Below are positions 8,020 through 16,764 of a stretch of 48,435 nt of DNA, in pieces. The notes under the pieces were generated by a model. That model worked only from the letters and a program-made list of their open reading frames with translations, ran no database searches and was not told the origin of the DNA. Source of the DNA: Acidobacteriaceae bacterium (GTDB lineage: Bacteria; Acidobacteriota; Terriglobia; Terriglobales; Acidobacteriaceae). The position numbers were made by a program, and so were the translations under genes. The DNA lies in NCBI GenBank assembly GCA_003140235.1, contig PLJN01000074.1:9130-57564 (forward strand). The letters run 5' to 3'. The stretch's first letter is position 1. Each line of letters starts with the position of its first letter.

Positions 8020-8832
8020 ATGGAACCAAACCGCAGGGTGAACGGGCGACCGGAGTCTTCCTACAAAGTCAGCCCCTGGTGCAACTCTGCCGCCAAGCGC
8101 GCGTTCGATCTTCTCGGTGCGATTTTTCTGCTGCTCTTGTTCCTTCCGCTGATGCTGGTTGTTGCCCTGGCGGTCCGGCTCACTTCTCGTGGTCCGGTAC
8201 TGTTTCGTCAGCGACGTCCAGGCAAGGATGGCCGCGAGTTTTCCATCCTGAAATTCCGGACCATGCTCGACAGCCGGCAGCATCACGGTCCCATGCTGAC
8301 GCGGGCCGCAGACCCCAGAGTGACGTGGTTCGGGCGTCACATGCGGCGATGGAAGCTGGACGAACTTCCCCAGCTTTGGAATGTTGTGGCAGGCGACATG
8401 AGTTTTGTGGGTCCGCGTCCGCAACCTACCCGGCTTTGGCAACAGCTTGCGATCCAGGAAGCAGCTTCCTGCGTGCTGTCGGTCCGTCCTGGTATTACCA
8501 GCCAGGCGACTCTCAATTTTCGCAATGAAGAAGAACTGCTGGCGCCTCTGTCTTCCGAAGAGGTGGAAGACGTATACATGCGGGCCATCATGCCCCTTAA
8601 GCTGAAGATGGAGACTGATTACTTGCAAAGCGCCGGGTTCATCAGCGACTTGCGCATTATTTTCAAGACCACGTTGCGGGTATTCAAGCGGACTGAAGAC
8701 AACGGTTTGCTGATCAAAGAATACATGCCGGCTATAGACCAGCGAGAGGTCCGTCACAACTCTGGCTCCGCAGAATATGTGCCCGCGCGAGAAGAGAAAG
8801 AATACTTGCCGATTGCGGAGCAGGCTGACTAG
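8020..8832 (+). CDS. Initiating phosphoglycosyl transferase (bacterial sugar transferase, PglC/WcaJ catalytic type)
   Basis: This 270-residue monotopic inner-membrane enzyme transfers a sugar-1-phosphate from a nucleotide sugar to undecaprenyl phosphate, the first step of repeat-unit assembly. KRAFDLLGA leads into one hydrophobic re-entrant helix (about 27-52). RQRRPGKDGREFSILKFRTM, then KLDELPQLWNV with the catalytic Asp-Glu pair, and GDMSFVGPRP are the family hallmarks. The protein lacks the four N-terminal transmembrane helices and CoA-binding-like domain of the long WbaP/WcaJ form, so it is the short form. The C-terminal ~40 residues (after FKRTEDNGLL) are charged and probably disordered. 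The start is supported by AAGGGAG 2-3 nt upstream. The leader carries a stem-loop. Confidence 0.93.
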   Translation: MEPNRRVNGRPESSYKVSPWCNSAAKRAFDLLGAIFLLLLFLPLMLVVALAVRLTSRGPVLFRQRRPGKDGREFSILKFRTMLDSRQHHGPMLTRAADPRVTWFGRHMRRWKLDELPQLWNVVAGDMSFVGPRPQPTRLWQQLAIQEAASCVLSVRPGITSQATLNFRNEEELLAPLSSEEVEDVYMRAIMPLKLKMETDYLQSAGFISDLRIIFKTTLRVFKRTEDNGLLIKEYMPAIDQREVRHNSGSAEYVPAREEKEYLPIAEQAD

Positions 8833-8964
8833 CCGACGGCCCCCGGGTTTTACCCAAGGCGCTCTTGTTTTAGGTACAATGAACCGGCTTCAGATTGGTC
8901 CAAGCCCAGTGTTCTGAGTTCGAACGCAATCGCATCCCTGTTCCATCCAAGGACGGCATAGATT

Positions 8965-11313
8965 TTGCAACGAACCACATTCATGATTCTCACTGCGCTT
9001 GCCCTTTCGAGCGCGGTGCAGGCGCAGACGGCCGGTTATCCGGTACCCCAGCAGCCCACAACCGGACAGCAAACAGGGCAAAACCAAGACACTGGCCAGT
9101 CCTCGGGCACCGGGCAACAACCGATCGTCCCGCCGACTCCAGTACGTCCCGATCCCAGCCAGATCACGTTTGGGTCCCAGGACCAGGACAGAGACCAGGG
9201 AAAAGAGCCACAGAACGGCCAACCGGACAGGAACCTTCAGAATTATGAGTCTTACCAGAAGTATTCCAGGCAAACGCCACCGGTGGAGATCGAGCCGGAC
9301 ATCGAGTTTCAGGAATTTGTCGCCACGGCGTTAGGAAAGAAATTCCAAATCTTCGGGCGTAATCTCTTCCAGAACGTGCCTTCCACATTCGCGCCTTTGG
9401 ACCGGGTACAGGTCCCGTCTGACTACATCATCGGGCCCGGAGATGAACTGGTGGTCCGCGCCTGGGGACAGGTGAACGTGAATGGGATCGTGACTGTAGA
9501 CCGCGGCGGCGCCATCTTCATTCCCAAAGTTGGAAACTTCAACGTTGCGGGAATTAAGTACGACGATTTGCACGATTACCTCGAAGCCCAGATTGGGCGC
9601 ATTTTCAAGAACTTTCAGCTGAGCGTGAGCATGGGCCGCTTGCGCTCCATGCAGATCTTTGTGGTGGGCCAGGTCAGAAGGCCGGGAACATACACGGTCA
9701 GTTCCCTCAGCTCGCTGGTGGACGCGCTGTTTGCCTCAGGCGGGCCGTCGAAGCATGGCTCCATGCGTCGTATTCAAGTGAAGCGTAACGGGAAGACAGT
9801 CACGGTTTTTGATCTTTACGATCTGATACTGAATGGTGACAAGACGAAAGACGCCAAGCTCATGCCCGGCGACGTGATCTACATCCCACCGGTCGGACCG
9901 CTGGTCGCTTTGGCCGGAAGCGTCAACACTCCCGCGATCTTCGAACTCAAAGACAATAGTACGCTGGCGGACCTGCTGAGCTATGGCGGCGGCCTGAGCA
10001 ATACCGCTGCCGGAGACCATGCCGTAGTGGAACGGATTGACGAGCGCCGTATTCGTCATGCGGATGAATTTGCGCTTACGCGTGAAGGGCTGGCGCGCCC
10101 GCTCCACGATGGAGACGTAGTCCGCATCCTGAGCATCACCGCCAAGTTCGACAACGCAGTGACTCTGCGCGGCAACGTGGCGCGTCCCGGCCGTTATCCA
10201 TGGCACCCGGGGATGCGCGTGCATGATCTGATTCCCGAGCGCGACTTCCTGGTGACGGAAGAATATTGGAAGCGGCAGAACCAGCTCGTGGTTGACGCCC
10301 AGACCGGGGAATTTCGCCTGAACCAGAACGATCTGAAGAATGATGTGAAACGGGTCTCGGCCGAAATCAATTGGGAATATGCGGCGATTCAGCGCTTTGA
10401 TCCTGAGCGTCTTACTTCGCATCTTTTGCCGTTTAATCTGGGTAAGGCGATCGATGGTGACGCGGACCAGAACGTGGTACTGAATCCCGGCGACGTGGTG
10501 ACAATCTTCTCGCAGGCGGACATCCAGGTTCCTATTGCGCAACAAAGCAAGTTCATCCGCCTGGAAGGTGAAGTAGGCAGATCCGGTGTTTATCAGATAC
10601 AACCGGGAGAAACACTACGTCATCTTCTGATCAGAATCGGCGGCTTTACTCAGCAGGCTTATCTCTATGGATCCGAGTTCACGCGCGAATCAACGCGGGT
10701 TGATCAGCAGAAACGTCTGGATGAGTATGTCAACGAGTTGGAAAGATCGGTGCAGCACAATGCCAGCGCGAACGGTGCTGTCACAGATCCGGGTGATGCT
10801 ATAGCTCTCAAGTCACAAAATGATGCCCAGAAGGCGCTGGTCGCGAAAATGAGGACGGTGCAGGCAACCGGCCGCGTTGTGCTGGAGATCAAGCCGACCG
10901 CTGCGAGTATCGATGCGGTGCCGGACCTGGCCTTAGAAGACGGTGACCGCCTGTTGGTCCCGTTCCGTCCGGCCACGGTGAATGTGATCGGCGCTGTCTA
11001 CACCAGCGGGTCATTCATGTTCAAACCTGGCAAAACCGTTGAGGACTATCTTCATTTGTCCGGTGGCGCTAAGAGAGACGGCGATAGAGGCCGCGAGTTC
11101 GTGATCCGCGCTGATGGTTCCACCGTGGGCCGGCAGCAACACCACGCGCTGGTGGGTCGTGACTTCAATACTCTCAGGCTCATGCCCGGGGACACCATTG
11201 TGGTCCCTGAAAAGCTGAACCAGGGCGCTTTTATGCGCGGTCTTAAGGACTGGAGCCAGATTCTTACCGGATTTGGCCTGGCGGCTGGAGCGCTCAAGAG
11301 TTTGTTTCCGTAG
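8965..11313 (+). CDS. Wza-like polysaccharide export protein with multiple SLBB domains
   Basis: This 782-residue exported protein has a signal peptide (MQRTTFMILTALALSSAVQA-Q) and a Gln/Gly/Pro-rich disordered region at 22-100. A polysaccharide-export domain sits at about 150-225 (DYIIGPGDELVVRAWGQV). A chain of SLBB beta-grasp repeats starts near 229 (FVVGQVRRPGTYTV), 313, 395, 540 (FIRLEGEVGRSGVYQI) and 685 (VNVIGAVYTSGSFMF). The C-terminus is short and hydrophobic (ILTGFGLAAGALKSLF). By family it forms the periplasmic/outer-membrane export channel. It is about twice the length of E. coli Wza, as in the long exporters of Acidobacteriota and Deltaproteobacteria. The TTG at 8965 is preferred because AAGGA lies 11 nt upstream; ATG at 8983 has no ribosome site. 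A -10-like TACAAT lies at 8875-8880. No lipobox cysteine is present. Confidence 0.92.
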   Translation: MQRTTFMILTALALSSAVQAQTAGYPVPQQPTTGQQTGQNQDTGQSSGTGQQPIVPPTPVRPDPSQITFGSQDQDRDQGKEPQNGQPDRNLQNYESYQKYSRQTPPVEIEPDIEFQEFVATALGKKFQIFGRNLFQNVPSTFAPLDRVQVPSDYIIGPGDELVVRAWGQVNVNGIVTVDRGGAIFIPKVGNFNVAGIKYDDLHDYLEAQIGRIFKNFQLSVSMGRLRSMQIFVVGQVRRPGTYTVSSLSSLVDALFASGGPSKHGSMRRIQVKRNGKTVTVFDLYDLILNGDKTKDAKLMPGDVIYIPPVGPLVALAGSVNTPAIFELKDNSTLADLLSYGGGLSNTAAGDHAVVERIDERRIRHADEFALTREGLARPLHDGDVVRILSITAKFDNAVTLRGNVARPGRYPWHPGMRVHDLIPERDFLVTEEYWKRQNQLVVDAQTGEFRLNQNDLKNDVKRVSAEINWEYAAIQRFDPERLTSHLLPFNLGKAIDGDADQNVVLNPGDVVTIFSQADIQVPIAQQSKFIRLEGEVGRSGVYQIQPGETLRHLLIRIGGFTQQAYLYGSEFTRESTRVDQQKRLDEYVNELERSVQHNASANGAVTDPGDAIALKSQNDAQKALVAKMRTVQATGRVVLEIKPTAASIDAVPDLALEDGDRLLVPFRPATVNVIGAVYTSGSFMFKPGKTVEDYLHLSGGAKRDGDRGREFVIRADGSTVGRQQHHALVGRDFNTLRLMPGDTIVVPEKLNQGAFMRGLKDWSQILTGFGLAAGALKSLFP

Positions 11314-11351
11314 TACGGTGAGACACGTAGCGCAATCCGCAAGAGACAGAG

Positions 11352-12569
11352 GTGAAATTGGGGACCGCCGAACAACCTTCGATGATCGGTAGCACAGGCG
11401 GCCGCATCTCGTTTCCTGAGCCGTTGATCATCCTGGCCAAGCGCAAGTCCTTTATCCTCATTTTTGTCGGTGTGGTGGCGGTCGTGGCGTTGATTATTGC
11501 GTGCGTGATCCCCAAGACCTACACCGCGAACGCCAAGATACTGCCTCCGCAGCAAAATCAGTCGATCGCCGCTACAGCGATGCTGAGCCAACTTGGTCCG
11601 CTGGCTTCGCTGGCCAGCCAGAGTCTGGGTATCAAAAGCGCCAGCGACATGTATGTTGCCATGCTTCATAGCGAGACCGTTTCCAATGGCTTGGTTGATC
11701 GCTTTGGTCTGATGGCGGTCTATCACAGCCCGTACCGCGTGGACGCACGCCGGCGTCTGGAGAACAGTTCCTTAATCGTTGCGGGGAAAGATGGCGTGAT
11801 TACAATCTCCGTCGAAGACCACGATCCGCAGCGGGCCGCGGACCTTGCCAATGGCTACGTGGACGAATTGGAGAAACTTACAAAAACGCTGGCGGTGACC
11901 GAAGCCGGCAAGCGCAGGATCTTTTTTGAGCGCGAAGTGAAAATCGCTGCCGATGATTTGTCGAATGCCGAACTGGCCCTCAAGCAGACCCAGGAGAAGA
12001 CAGGACTGATCTTGCTCGACAGCCAGTCCCGGGCCATGATTGAGTCGCTCACTTCGTTGCGTGCCCGTTATGCCTCTCAGGAAGTTGTGGTGCAGTCGAT
12101 GCGCTCCTTTGCCACCCCTGAAAACCCGGACCTGATCCGCGCGGAAAAAGAGCTCGCCGCGCTGGGCGATCAGCTCGCGAAGTTGGAAAGCGGCAAAGGC
12201 AAACGCATGTTTACCGACGTGCCTATAGAAAATGTTCCCAGCGCCGGGCTCGAATACATTCGCAAATTGCGCGAGGTCAAGTATCGGGAAGCCCTTTTTG
12301 AATTGCTTGCCAAGCAATATGAAGCGGCGAAAATTGACGAAGCCAGAGACGCTTTGATCGTGCAACTGCTGGACAAAGCTGCGCCTCCGGAACGGAAATC
12401 TGCGCCCCACCGCTCGGTGATCGTACTGATGGCCACCCTTATGGCGTTCCTGGTGGCCGTCCTGGCTGTATTTTTTATGGAAGCGATGGAGCGCGGTAAA
12501 CAGGACCCGCAGTTTGTAGCCCGGCTCCAGTTGTTTCGCGGCTATCTCCGCGGCCGGCGCCGCTCATGA
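11352..12569 (+). CDS. Wzz/GNVR-type chain-length determinant (polysaccharide co-polymerase), no kinase domain
   Basis: This 405-residue inner-membrane protein has the two-helix topology of polysaccharide co-polymerases: TM1 at about 33-53 and TM2 at about 352-374, with a large periplasmic, helix-rich, coiled-coil-prone domain between them. PKTYTANAKILPP after TM1 matches the Wzz domain start. The cytoplasmic tail is only about 30 residues and basic. It has no Walker motifs, so it is the Wzz-like form without a fused tyrosine kinase. It would set chain length with the Wzy-like polymerase encoded at 16765 and dock to the SLBB exporter encoded 38 nt upstream. The start is either GTG at 11352 or TTG at 11358; the latter has AGAGG at 5-nt spacing. 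Confidence 0.9.
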   Translation: MKLGTAEQPSMIGSTGGRISFPEPLIILAKRKSFILIFVGVVAVVALIIACVIPKTYTANAKILPPQQNQSIAATAMLSQLGPLASLASQSLGIKSASDMYVAMLHSETVSNGLVDRFGLMAVYHSPYRVDARRRLENSSLIVAGKDGVITISVEDHDPQRAADLANGYVDELEKLTKTLAVTEAGKRRIFFEREVKIAADDLSNAELALKQTQEKTGLILLDSQSRAMIESLTSLRARYASQEVVVQSMRSFATPENPDLIRAEKELAALGDQLAKLESGKGKRMFTDVPIENVPSAGLEYIRKLREVKYREALFELLAKQYEAAKIDEARDALIVQLLDKAAPPERKSAPHRSVIVLMATLMAFLVAVLAVFFMEAMERGKQDPQFVARLQLFRGYLRGRRRS

Positions 12570-12670
12570 AGCTGTAATTCAATCCTTCTGAATCGAGACC
12601 AGACAATGGTGCGCCAGACGGCTGCACGCACGTCAGATCACGGGCGTAAGTAACACAATAATCGAGGGTT

Positions 12671-12685
12671 AGGTCGCAAGGACCT
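12671..12685 (+). promoter_or_regulatory. Leader hairpin upstream of the NusG-like gene
   Basis: AGGTC (12671-12675) and GACCT (12681-12685) can form a 5-bp stem with a 5-nt loop, within the 148-nt gap before the antiterminator gene. Antiterminators of the UpxY/LoaP/RfaH group act at leader sequences or hairpins, so this is a candidate recruitment site by position only. No RfaH-type ops sequence was seen. Confidence 0.25.
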
Positions 12686-12717
12686 GTGTAGGTAATGGAG
12701 CGAACCTGTATACTGCC

Positions 12718-13290
12718 GTGGTGGGAATTCAAGTACCAACCATGCCGGCGGTGAGGCTGCCTGAAGCGACTCTGAATGGGTCTGCGCCGCAATGGTTTGC
12801 GGCGTACACCTGCCCTCGACACGAGAAGCGTGTTGCGGAGCATCTGGCTGGCCGGGAGGTAGAGTTTTTCCTGCCTCAGTACGAAACCGTAAGCCGATGG
12901 AAAGACCGGCGCGTGCGTCTGACCCTGCCACTTTTTCCCGGGTATGTCTTTGTACGCATTCAGCTCCAGGAACGGCTCCGGGTCCTCGAAGTCCCGAGTG
13001 TTGTGCGTCTGGTCGGATCCAACGGGCATCCCACTCCCCTGCCGGAAGATGAGCTCGAAAAACTGCGCAACGGCCTGAGTGGATCGCCGGGCGCCGAGCC
13101 TCACCCGTTCCTGGTGACCGGCCGCAGTGTGCGAATCGTTCGCGGGCCGCTGGAGGGCCTGGCGGGAATACTGTTGCGGCGAAAAGGCCAGTTTCGTCTG
13201 GTGCTTTCCCTGGATCTTATTCAGCGTTCCATCTGTGTGGATGTAGACATAACGGATGTTGTTCCCGCCGTGCCTGCCGGCCGAAACTGA
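12718..13290 (+). CDS. NusG-family transcription antitermination protein (UpxY/RfaH-like)
   Basis: This 190-residue protein has an NGN domain (about 24-120: WFAAYTCPRHEKRVAEHL, then PLFPGYVFVRI) and a C-terminal KOW domain (about 130-185: GRSVRIVRGPLEGLAGILLR). NusG paralogs of this kind bind RNA polymerase and suppress premature termination in long polysaccharide operons. Its place between wzz and rmlA suggests it controls this locus; that is inference from position. Housekeeping nusG normally sits beside secE and rplK, which are absent. The start is uncertain between GTG 12718, GTG 12721 and ATG 12742; none has a well-spaced Shine-Dalgarno. The N-terminal 20 residues before the NGN domain are poorly conserved in character. 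Confidence 0.88.
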   Translation: MVGIQVPTMPAVRLPEATLNGSAPQWFAAYTCPRHEKRVAEHLAGREVEFFLPQYETVSRWKDRRVRLTLPLFPGYVFVRIQLQERLRVLEVPSVVRLVGSNGHPTPLPEDELEKLRNGLSGSPGAEPHPFLVTGRSVRIVRGPLEGLAGILLRRKGQFRLVLSLDLIQRSICVDVDITDVVPAVPAGRN

Positions 13291-13328
13291 CTGCCGGCTG
13301 GCGGCATAGTGGAACGAAGGAGATTTGA

Positions 13329-14099
13329 ATGAAGGGCGTTGTACTGGCGGGCGGTACCGGGTCGCGGCTGTCTCCACTCACGCGCGTGACCAACAAGCAC
13401 CTGCTGCCTGTCTATGACAAACCCATGATCTATTATCCGCTGCAGACACTCGTGCAGGCGGGAATCGAAGACATTGTGATTGTGACCGGCGGACACAGCG
13501 CCGGGGATTTCCTCCGCCTGCTCCGCAACGGAAAAGACTTTGGGTTGCGTCAGCTCAATTTTGCCTACCAGGAAGGCGAGGACGGAATCGCCGACGCGTT
13601 ACGCTTGGCGGAACCATTTGTCCGCGGTGACAAAGTATGCGTGGTCCTGGGCGACAACATTATTGAAGGCAGCATTGTGGAAGCAAAAAAAAGATTTGAT
13701 GCGCAAGAGCAGGGAGCCAAGATTCTTCTAAAAGAAGTGCCTGATCCCGAGCGATTTGGAGTCCCGGTTTTCGACAAGGGAAAGATTGTCCGCATTGAAG
13801 AAAAGCCCAGAACGCCCGCCTCGCCGTATGCGGTCATCGGTATTTATTTTTATGATGCAACTGTGTTCAGCCGTATTCAGGAACTCAAGCCTTCCGGCCG
13901 CCAGGAGTATGAAATCACCGATGTTAACAATTCCTATCTGGCTGACGGCCATCTCACGCACGAAATTCTGGACGGCTGGTGGACAGATGCCGGCACGTTT
14001 GAATCCCTGTGGCGCGCGAGCAAGCTGGTGCGTGAACTGCGGGAGAATGTGCTCCATGACGAACCTGTGCTCGCGGCAAAAGGAGAACAGCCCGCGTGA
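13329..14099 (+). CDS. rfbA: Glucose-1-phosphate thymidylyltransferase
   Basis: This 256-residue cytoplasmic nucleotidyltransferase makes dTDP-glucose from dTTP and glucose-1-phosphate, the first step to dTDP-L-rhamnose. The nucleotide loop is LAGGTGSRLSPLT (6-18), followed by KHLLPVYDKPMIYYPL. VVLGDNII carries the metal-binding Asp. PDPERFGVP, EEKP and WTDAGTFESL complete the RmlA pattern. It is shorter than the enterobacterial ~290-residue enzyme, ending soon after the catalytic core, as in the short RmlA forms. The start has a strong AAGGAG at 6-nt spacing. Its stop overlaps the rmlB start by GTGA (14096-14099), so the two are translationally coupled. Confidence 0.94.
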   Translation: MKGVVLAGGTGSRLSPLTRVTNKHLLPVYDKPMIYYPLQTLVQAGIEDIVIVTGGHSAGDFLRLLRNGKDFGLRQLNFAYQEGEDGIADALRLAEPFVRGDKVCVVLGDNIIEGSIVEAKKRFDAQEQGAKILLKEVPDPERFGVPVFDKGKIVRIEEKPRTPASPYAVIGIYFYDATVFSRIQELKPSGRQEYEITDVNNSYLADGHLTHEILDGWWTDAGTFESLWRASKLVRELRENVLHDEPVLAAKGEQPA

Positions 14100-15136
14100 A
14101 GGTCCTAATCACAGGCGGGGCCGGGTTTATCGGATCCAATTTTGTCCACACCATGCTGGAGAAGCATGCTTCCGACCAGTTCGTGATCGTCGATAAGCTC
14201 ACCTACGCCGGCAATCTCCGCAATCTGGATGGCGCGGTGCAGAACAGCCGGGTGCAATTCGTCCGCATGGATATTGGTGATCCTGCAGTTGTAGAGCTGG
14301 CACGAGGCTGCGATGCGGTGGTCCATTTTGCCGCGGAAAGCCATGTGGACCGCAGTATTGAAGATGCTTCGCCGTTCCTGCGGACGAACGTCGAAGGGAC
14401 CTGGCGCTTGGTGGAAGCATGCCGCAGCGCGCGCGTGGGCCGGTTCATCCACGTCAGCACGGACGAAGTGTATGGAAGCGTTGCTCCTGATGAGAGGTCG
14501 ACCGAACTTTCTCCGTTGGCGCCAACCAGCCCGTATGCGGCGAGCAAGGCGGCATCGGATATATTCGTGCAGTCTGCTGTCCGCACCTATGGGCTCCCGG
14601 CAATCATCACCCGCTGTACGAATAATTACGGGCCGTTCCAGTTTCCAGAGAAATTCATTCCCTTGATGATTTCGCAAGCATTAGCCGGGCAGCCTTTGCC
14701 GATCTATGGCGACGGACGCAACGTGCGCGACTGGATCCATGTTTCCGACCACTGCATGGCACTGGACCTGATCCTGCGAAAAGGGAAGGACGGCGAAATT
14801 TACAACGTAGGCGGCGGATGCGAACTGGAGAACATCGTGATCGCGAAAAAAATCCTGACAACATTGGGCAAATCCGAAGACCTGCTGCATTTCGTCAGCG
14901 ACCGGCCAGCTCATGACCGGCGCTACGCGCTGGACTGCACTAAACTGAAAAATGATCTGGACTGGACACCCGCGAGCGAGTTTGACGCTGGCTTGGCGGG
15001 GACTGTCCGTTGGTATCAGGAAAACAAGGCGTGGCTGGACGAGACACGCAGCGGTGAATACAGGAAGTATTTTGAGCGTCACTACACTCGAAGGGAAGAG
15101 ACTCTGGCCATGTCCGGTAGAATCGCCGTCAAGTAG
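14096..15136 (+). CDS. rfbB: dTDP-glucose 4,6-dehydratase (first copy)
   Basis: This 346-residue extended SDR converts dTDP-glucose to dTDP-4-keto-6-deoxyglucose. ITGGAGFIGSNF is the NAD loop, followed by DKLTYAGNLRNL and AAESHVDRSI. STDEVYG carries the dehydratase Thr122-Asp123-Glu124 triad, and YAASK holds the catalytic pair Tyr147/Lys151. NNYGPFQFPEKFIPL and DRPAHDRRYA are RmlB-specific signatures. All expected residues are present. It starts with GTG overlapping the rfbA stop, with AAGGAG about 9 nt upstream inside rfbA. The remaining rhamnose enzymes lie 7-9 kb away on the other strand, together with a second RmlB-like protein (22851-23876). Confidence 0.95.
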   Translation: MKVLITGGAGFIGSNFVHTMLEKHASDQFVIVDKLTYAGNLRNLDGAVQNSRVQFVRMDIGDPAVVELARGCDAVVHFAAESHVDRSIEDASPFLRTNVEGTWRLVEACRSARVGRFIHVSTDEVYGSVAPDERSTELSPLAPTSPYAASKAASDIFVQSAVRTYGLPAIITRCTNNYGPFQFPEKFIPLMISQALAGQPLPIYGDGRNVRDWIHVSDHCMALDLILRKGKDGEIYNVGGGCELENIVIAKKILTTLGKSEDLLHFVSDRPAHDRRYALDCTKLKNDLDWTPASEFDAGLAGTVRWYQENKAWLDETRSGEYRKYFERHYTRREETLAMSGRIAVK

Positions 15137-15145
15137 CCCCAGCCG

Positions 15146-16687
15146 ATGACCAGCTCGCCCGATCCCACGCCTAATCTCACCAGCGGCCGGCTGCTGGCCC
15201 GCAATACCATCTGGAACCTGCTTGGTTTGTTGCTGCCTCTCGTTGTGGGCCTGGTGGCCGCGCCCGCGCTACTTCGTGGAATGGGCGTAGAGCGCGTCGG
15301 ACTTCTGTCAATGGCCTGGGTGATCATCGGCTATTTCAGTCTGTTTGATCTCGGTATCGGCAGGGCACTCACCAAAGTGGTCGCGGACCGACTCGGCACG
15401 CGCGAAGAGAAATCGATTCCGCCTTTAGTCTGGACCTCGCTGCTGTTGATGGTCCTCTTGGGCGTCTTCGCCGGACTGACCACGTGGGCCATCGGTCCGT
15501 GGCTTGTCCATCGCATGCTCAAGATTCCGGAGGCGCTGCAGACCGAGGCGTTGCACGGGTTTTATCTGCTGGCAACTTCCATCCCGATGGTGACTGCGAC
15601 TTCCGGCTTGCGGGGCATACTGGAGGCGCAACAGCGTTTTCGCGTGCTCAGCTTTATTCGCATTCCCATGAGCACATTTTCGTTTGCCGGACCGTTGCTG
15701 GTGCTGCCGTTCTCGCATGATCTGGTTTCAGTGATTGGCGTTTTGGTTGCGGGAAGGCTGATCGCTTGCGTGGCGCACCTGTGGGCTTGCTTCCATGCCA
15801 TGCCGGCGCTCCGGCAAGGTTTTGCTCTGAGGCTTTCGTTGGTACATCCGCTCCTGGTGCTCGGCAGTTGGATGACCGTCAGTAATCTCGTGAGCCCCAT
15901 CATTGTTTACCTGGACCGTTTTCTGATAGGCGCCGTGCTTTCGGTGAGCGTAGGTGCGGCCTACACCCTGCCGTTTGACATGGTGACGCGCCTCACGATC
16001 ATTCCCGGAGCCATGGCGGGAGTGTTGTTTCCGGCTTTTGCTCTGAGCCTGGTCAAAGATCCTGATCGTACGGCGTTGTTGTTGAGGCGCGGCGTGAAGT
16101 ATCTTTTTCTGATCATCTTTCCGGTGATTCTCGCCATCATTGTTTTTGCACCCGAAGCACTGCGGCTCTGGCTGGGCGGTACTCTTGCGGCGAGCAGCGG
16201 TGGGGTGCTCCGCTGGCTGGCTGCGGGAGTGTTCGTCAACAGTCTTGCGCAGCTGCCTTTCAGCCTGGTCCAAAGCGCCGGCCGACCGGACATTGCCGCG
16301 AAGGTCCAGTTGCTTGAGTTCCTGCCTTACCTCTTGGCGGTTTTCTTGCTGGTGAAAGCACGCGGAATTGAGGGCGCGGCCATTGCGTGGACGGTGCGGG
16401 TTACCATTGACGCCGCTCTTATGTTCTTCTTCGCCTGCCGCCATCTGCCTCGGCGGCCATTCTTCCTGGTGAAGCTGGGCGCGTCTGTGGCGGCTGCTTT
16501 CGTGGTTTTCTACGCGGCCACGCTGCCCAGTTCTATGATGCTGAAGGCCGGAGTGCTCATGGTGGTTACGCTGGTTTTTGCGGTGGCGTTTTGGTTCCTG
16601 GGCTTTACTCTGGAAGAGCGGACTTTTGTGCTGCGCCGGCAGCGAGTCGTTGATGCAAAAGCGCCAACGCTGACCGGCACGTCCTGA
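15146..16687 (+). CDS. Wzx-like polysaccharide flippase (MOP superfamily)
   Basis: This 513-residue integral inner-membrane protein has about 12-14 hydrophobic helices spread over its length. The first (NTIWNLLGLLLPLVVGLVAA) contains the usual Asn-rich start of the polysaccharide transport family. SMAWVIIGYFSLFDLGIGRALTK, around residues 50-75, is a typical second block with a small-residue and charged signature. By family it moves the undecaprenyl diphosphate-linked repeat unit to the periplasmic face. It follows rmlB by 9 nt and precedes the Wzy-like polymerase, the expected Wzx/Wzy pairing. No clear Shine-Dalgarno precedes the ATG. Specificity cannot be read from sequence. Confidence 0.9.
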   Translation: MTSSPDPTPNLTSGRLLARNTIWNLLGLLLPLVVGLVAAPALLRGMGVERVGLLSMAWVIIGYFSLFDLGIGRALTKVVADRLGTREEKSIPPLVWTSLLLMVLLGVFAGLTTWAIGPWLVHRMLKIPEALQTEALHGFYLLATSIPMVTATSGLRGILEAQQRFRVLSFIRIPMSTFSFAGPLLVLPFSHDLVSVIGVLVAGRLIACVAHLWACFHAMPALRQGFALRLSLVHPLLVLGSWMTVSNLVSPIIVYLDRFLIGAVLSVSVGAAYTLPFDMVTRLTIIPGAMAGVLFPAFALSLVKDPDRTALLLRRGVKYLFLIIFPVILAIIVFAPEALRLWLGGTLAASSGGVLRWLAAGVFVNSLAQLPFSLVQSAGRPDIAAKVQLLEFLPYLLAVFLLVKARGIEGAAIAWTVRVTIDAALMFFFACRHLPRRPFFLVKLGASVAAAFVVFYAATLPSSMMLKAGVLMVVTLVFAVAFWFLGFTLEERTFVLRRQRVVDAKAPTLTGTS

Positions 16688-16764
16688 TATTGTGGGAAGC
16701 AAGGCTTTTTCCGTGCTGGTTGTCGCCATTTTGATGTTTTTGATTCCATGCTGACGGGCAGTTT

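Noticed and set aside
9736-10602. 288-codon minus-strand frame
   Set aside because: It is a shadow inside the SLBB exporter gene.
12475-13377. 300-codon minus-strand frame
   Set aside because: It is antisense to the NusG-like gene, which has NGN and KOW motifs, and also overlaps rfbA.
15728-16729. 333-codon minus-strand frame rich in Gln/Arg/His
   Set aside because: It is a shadow of the Wzx-like gene; the plus strand encodes the expected run of membrane helices.
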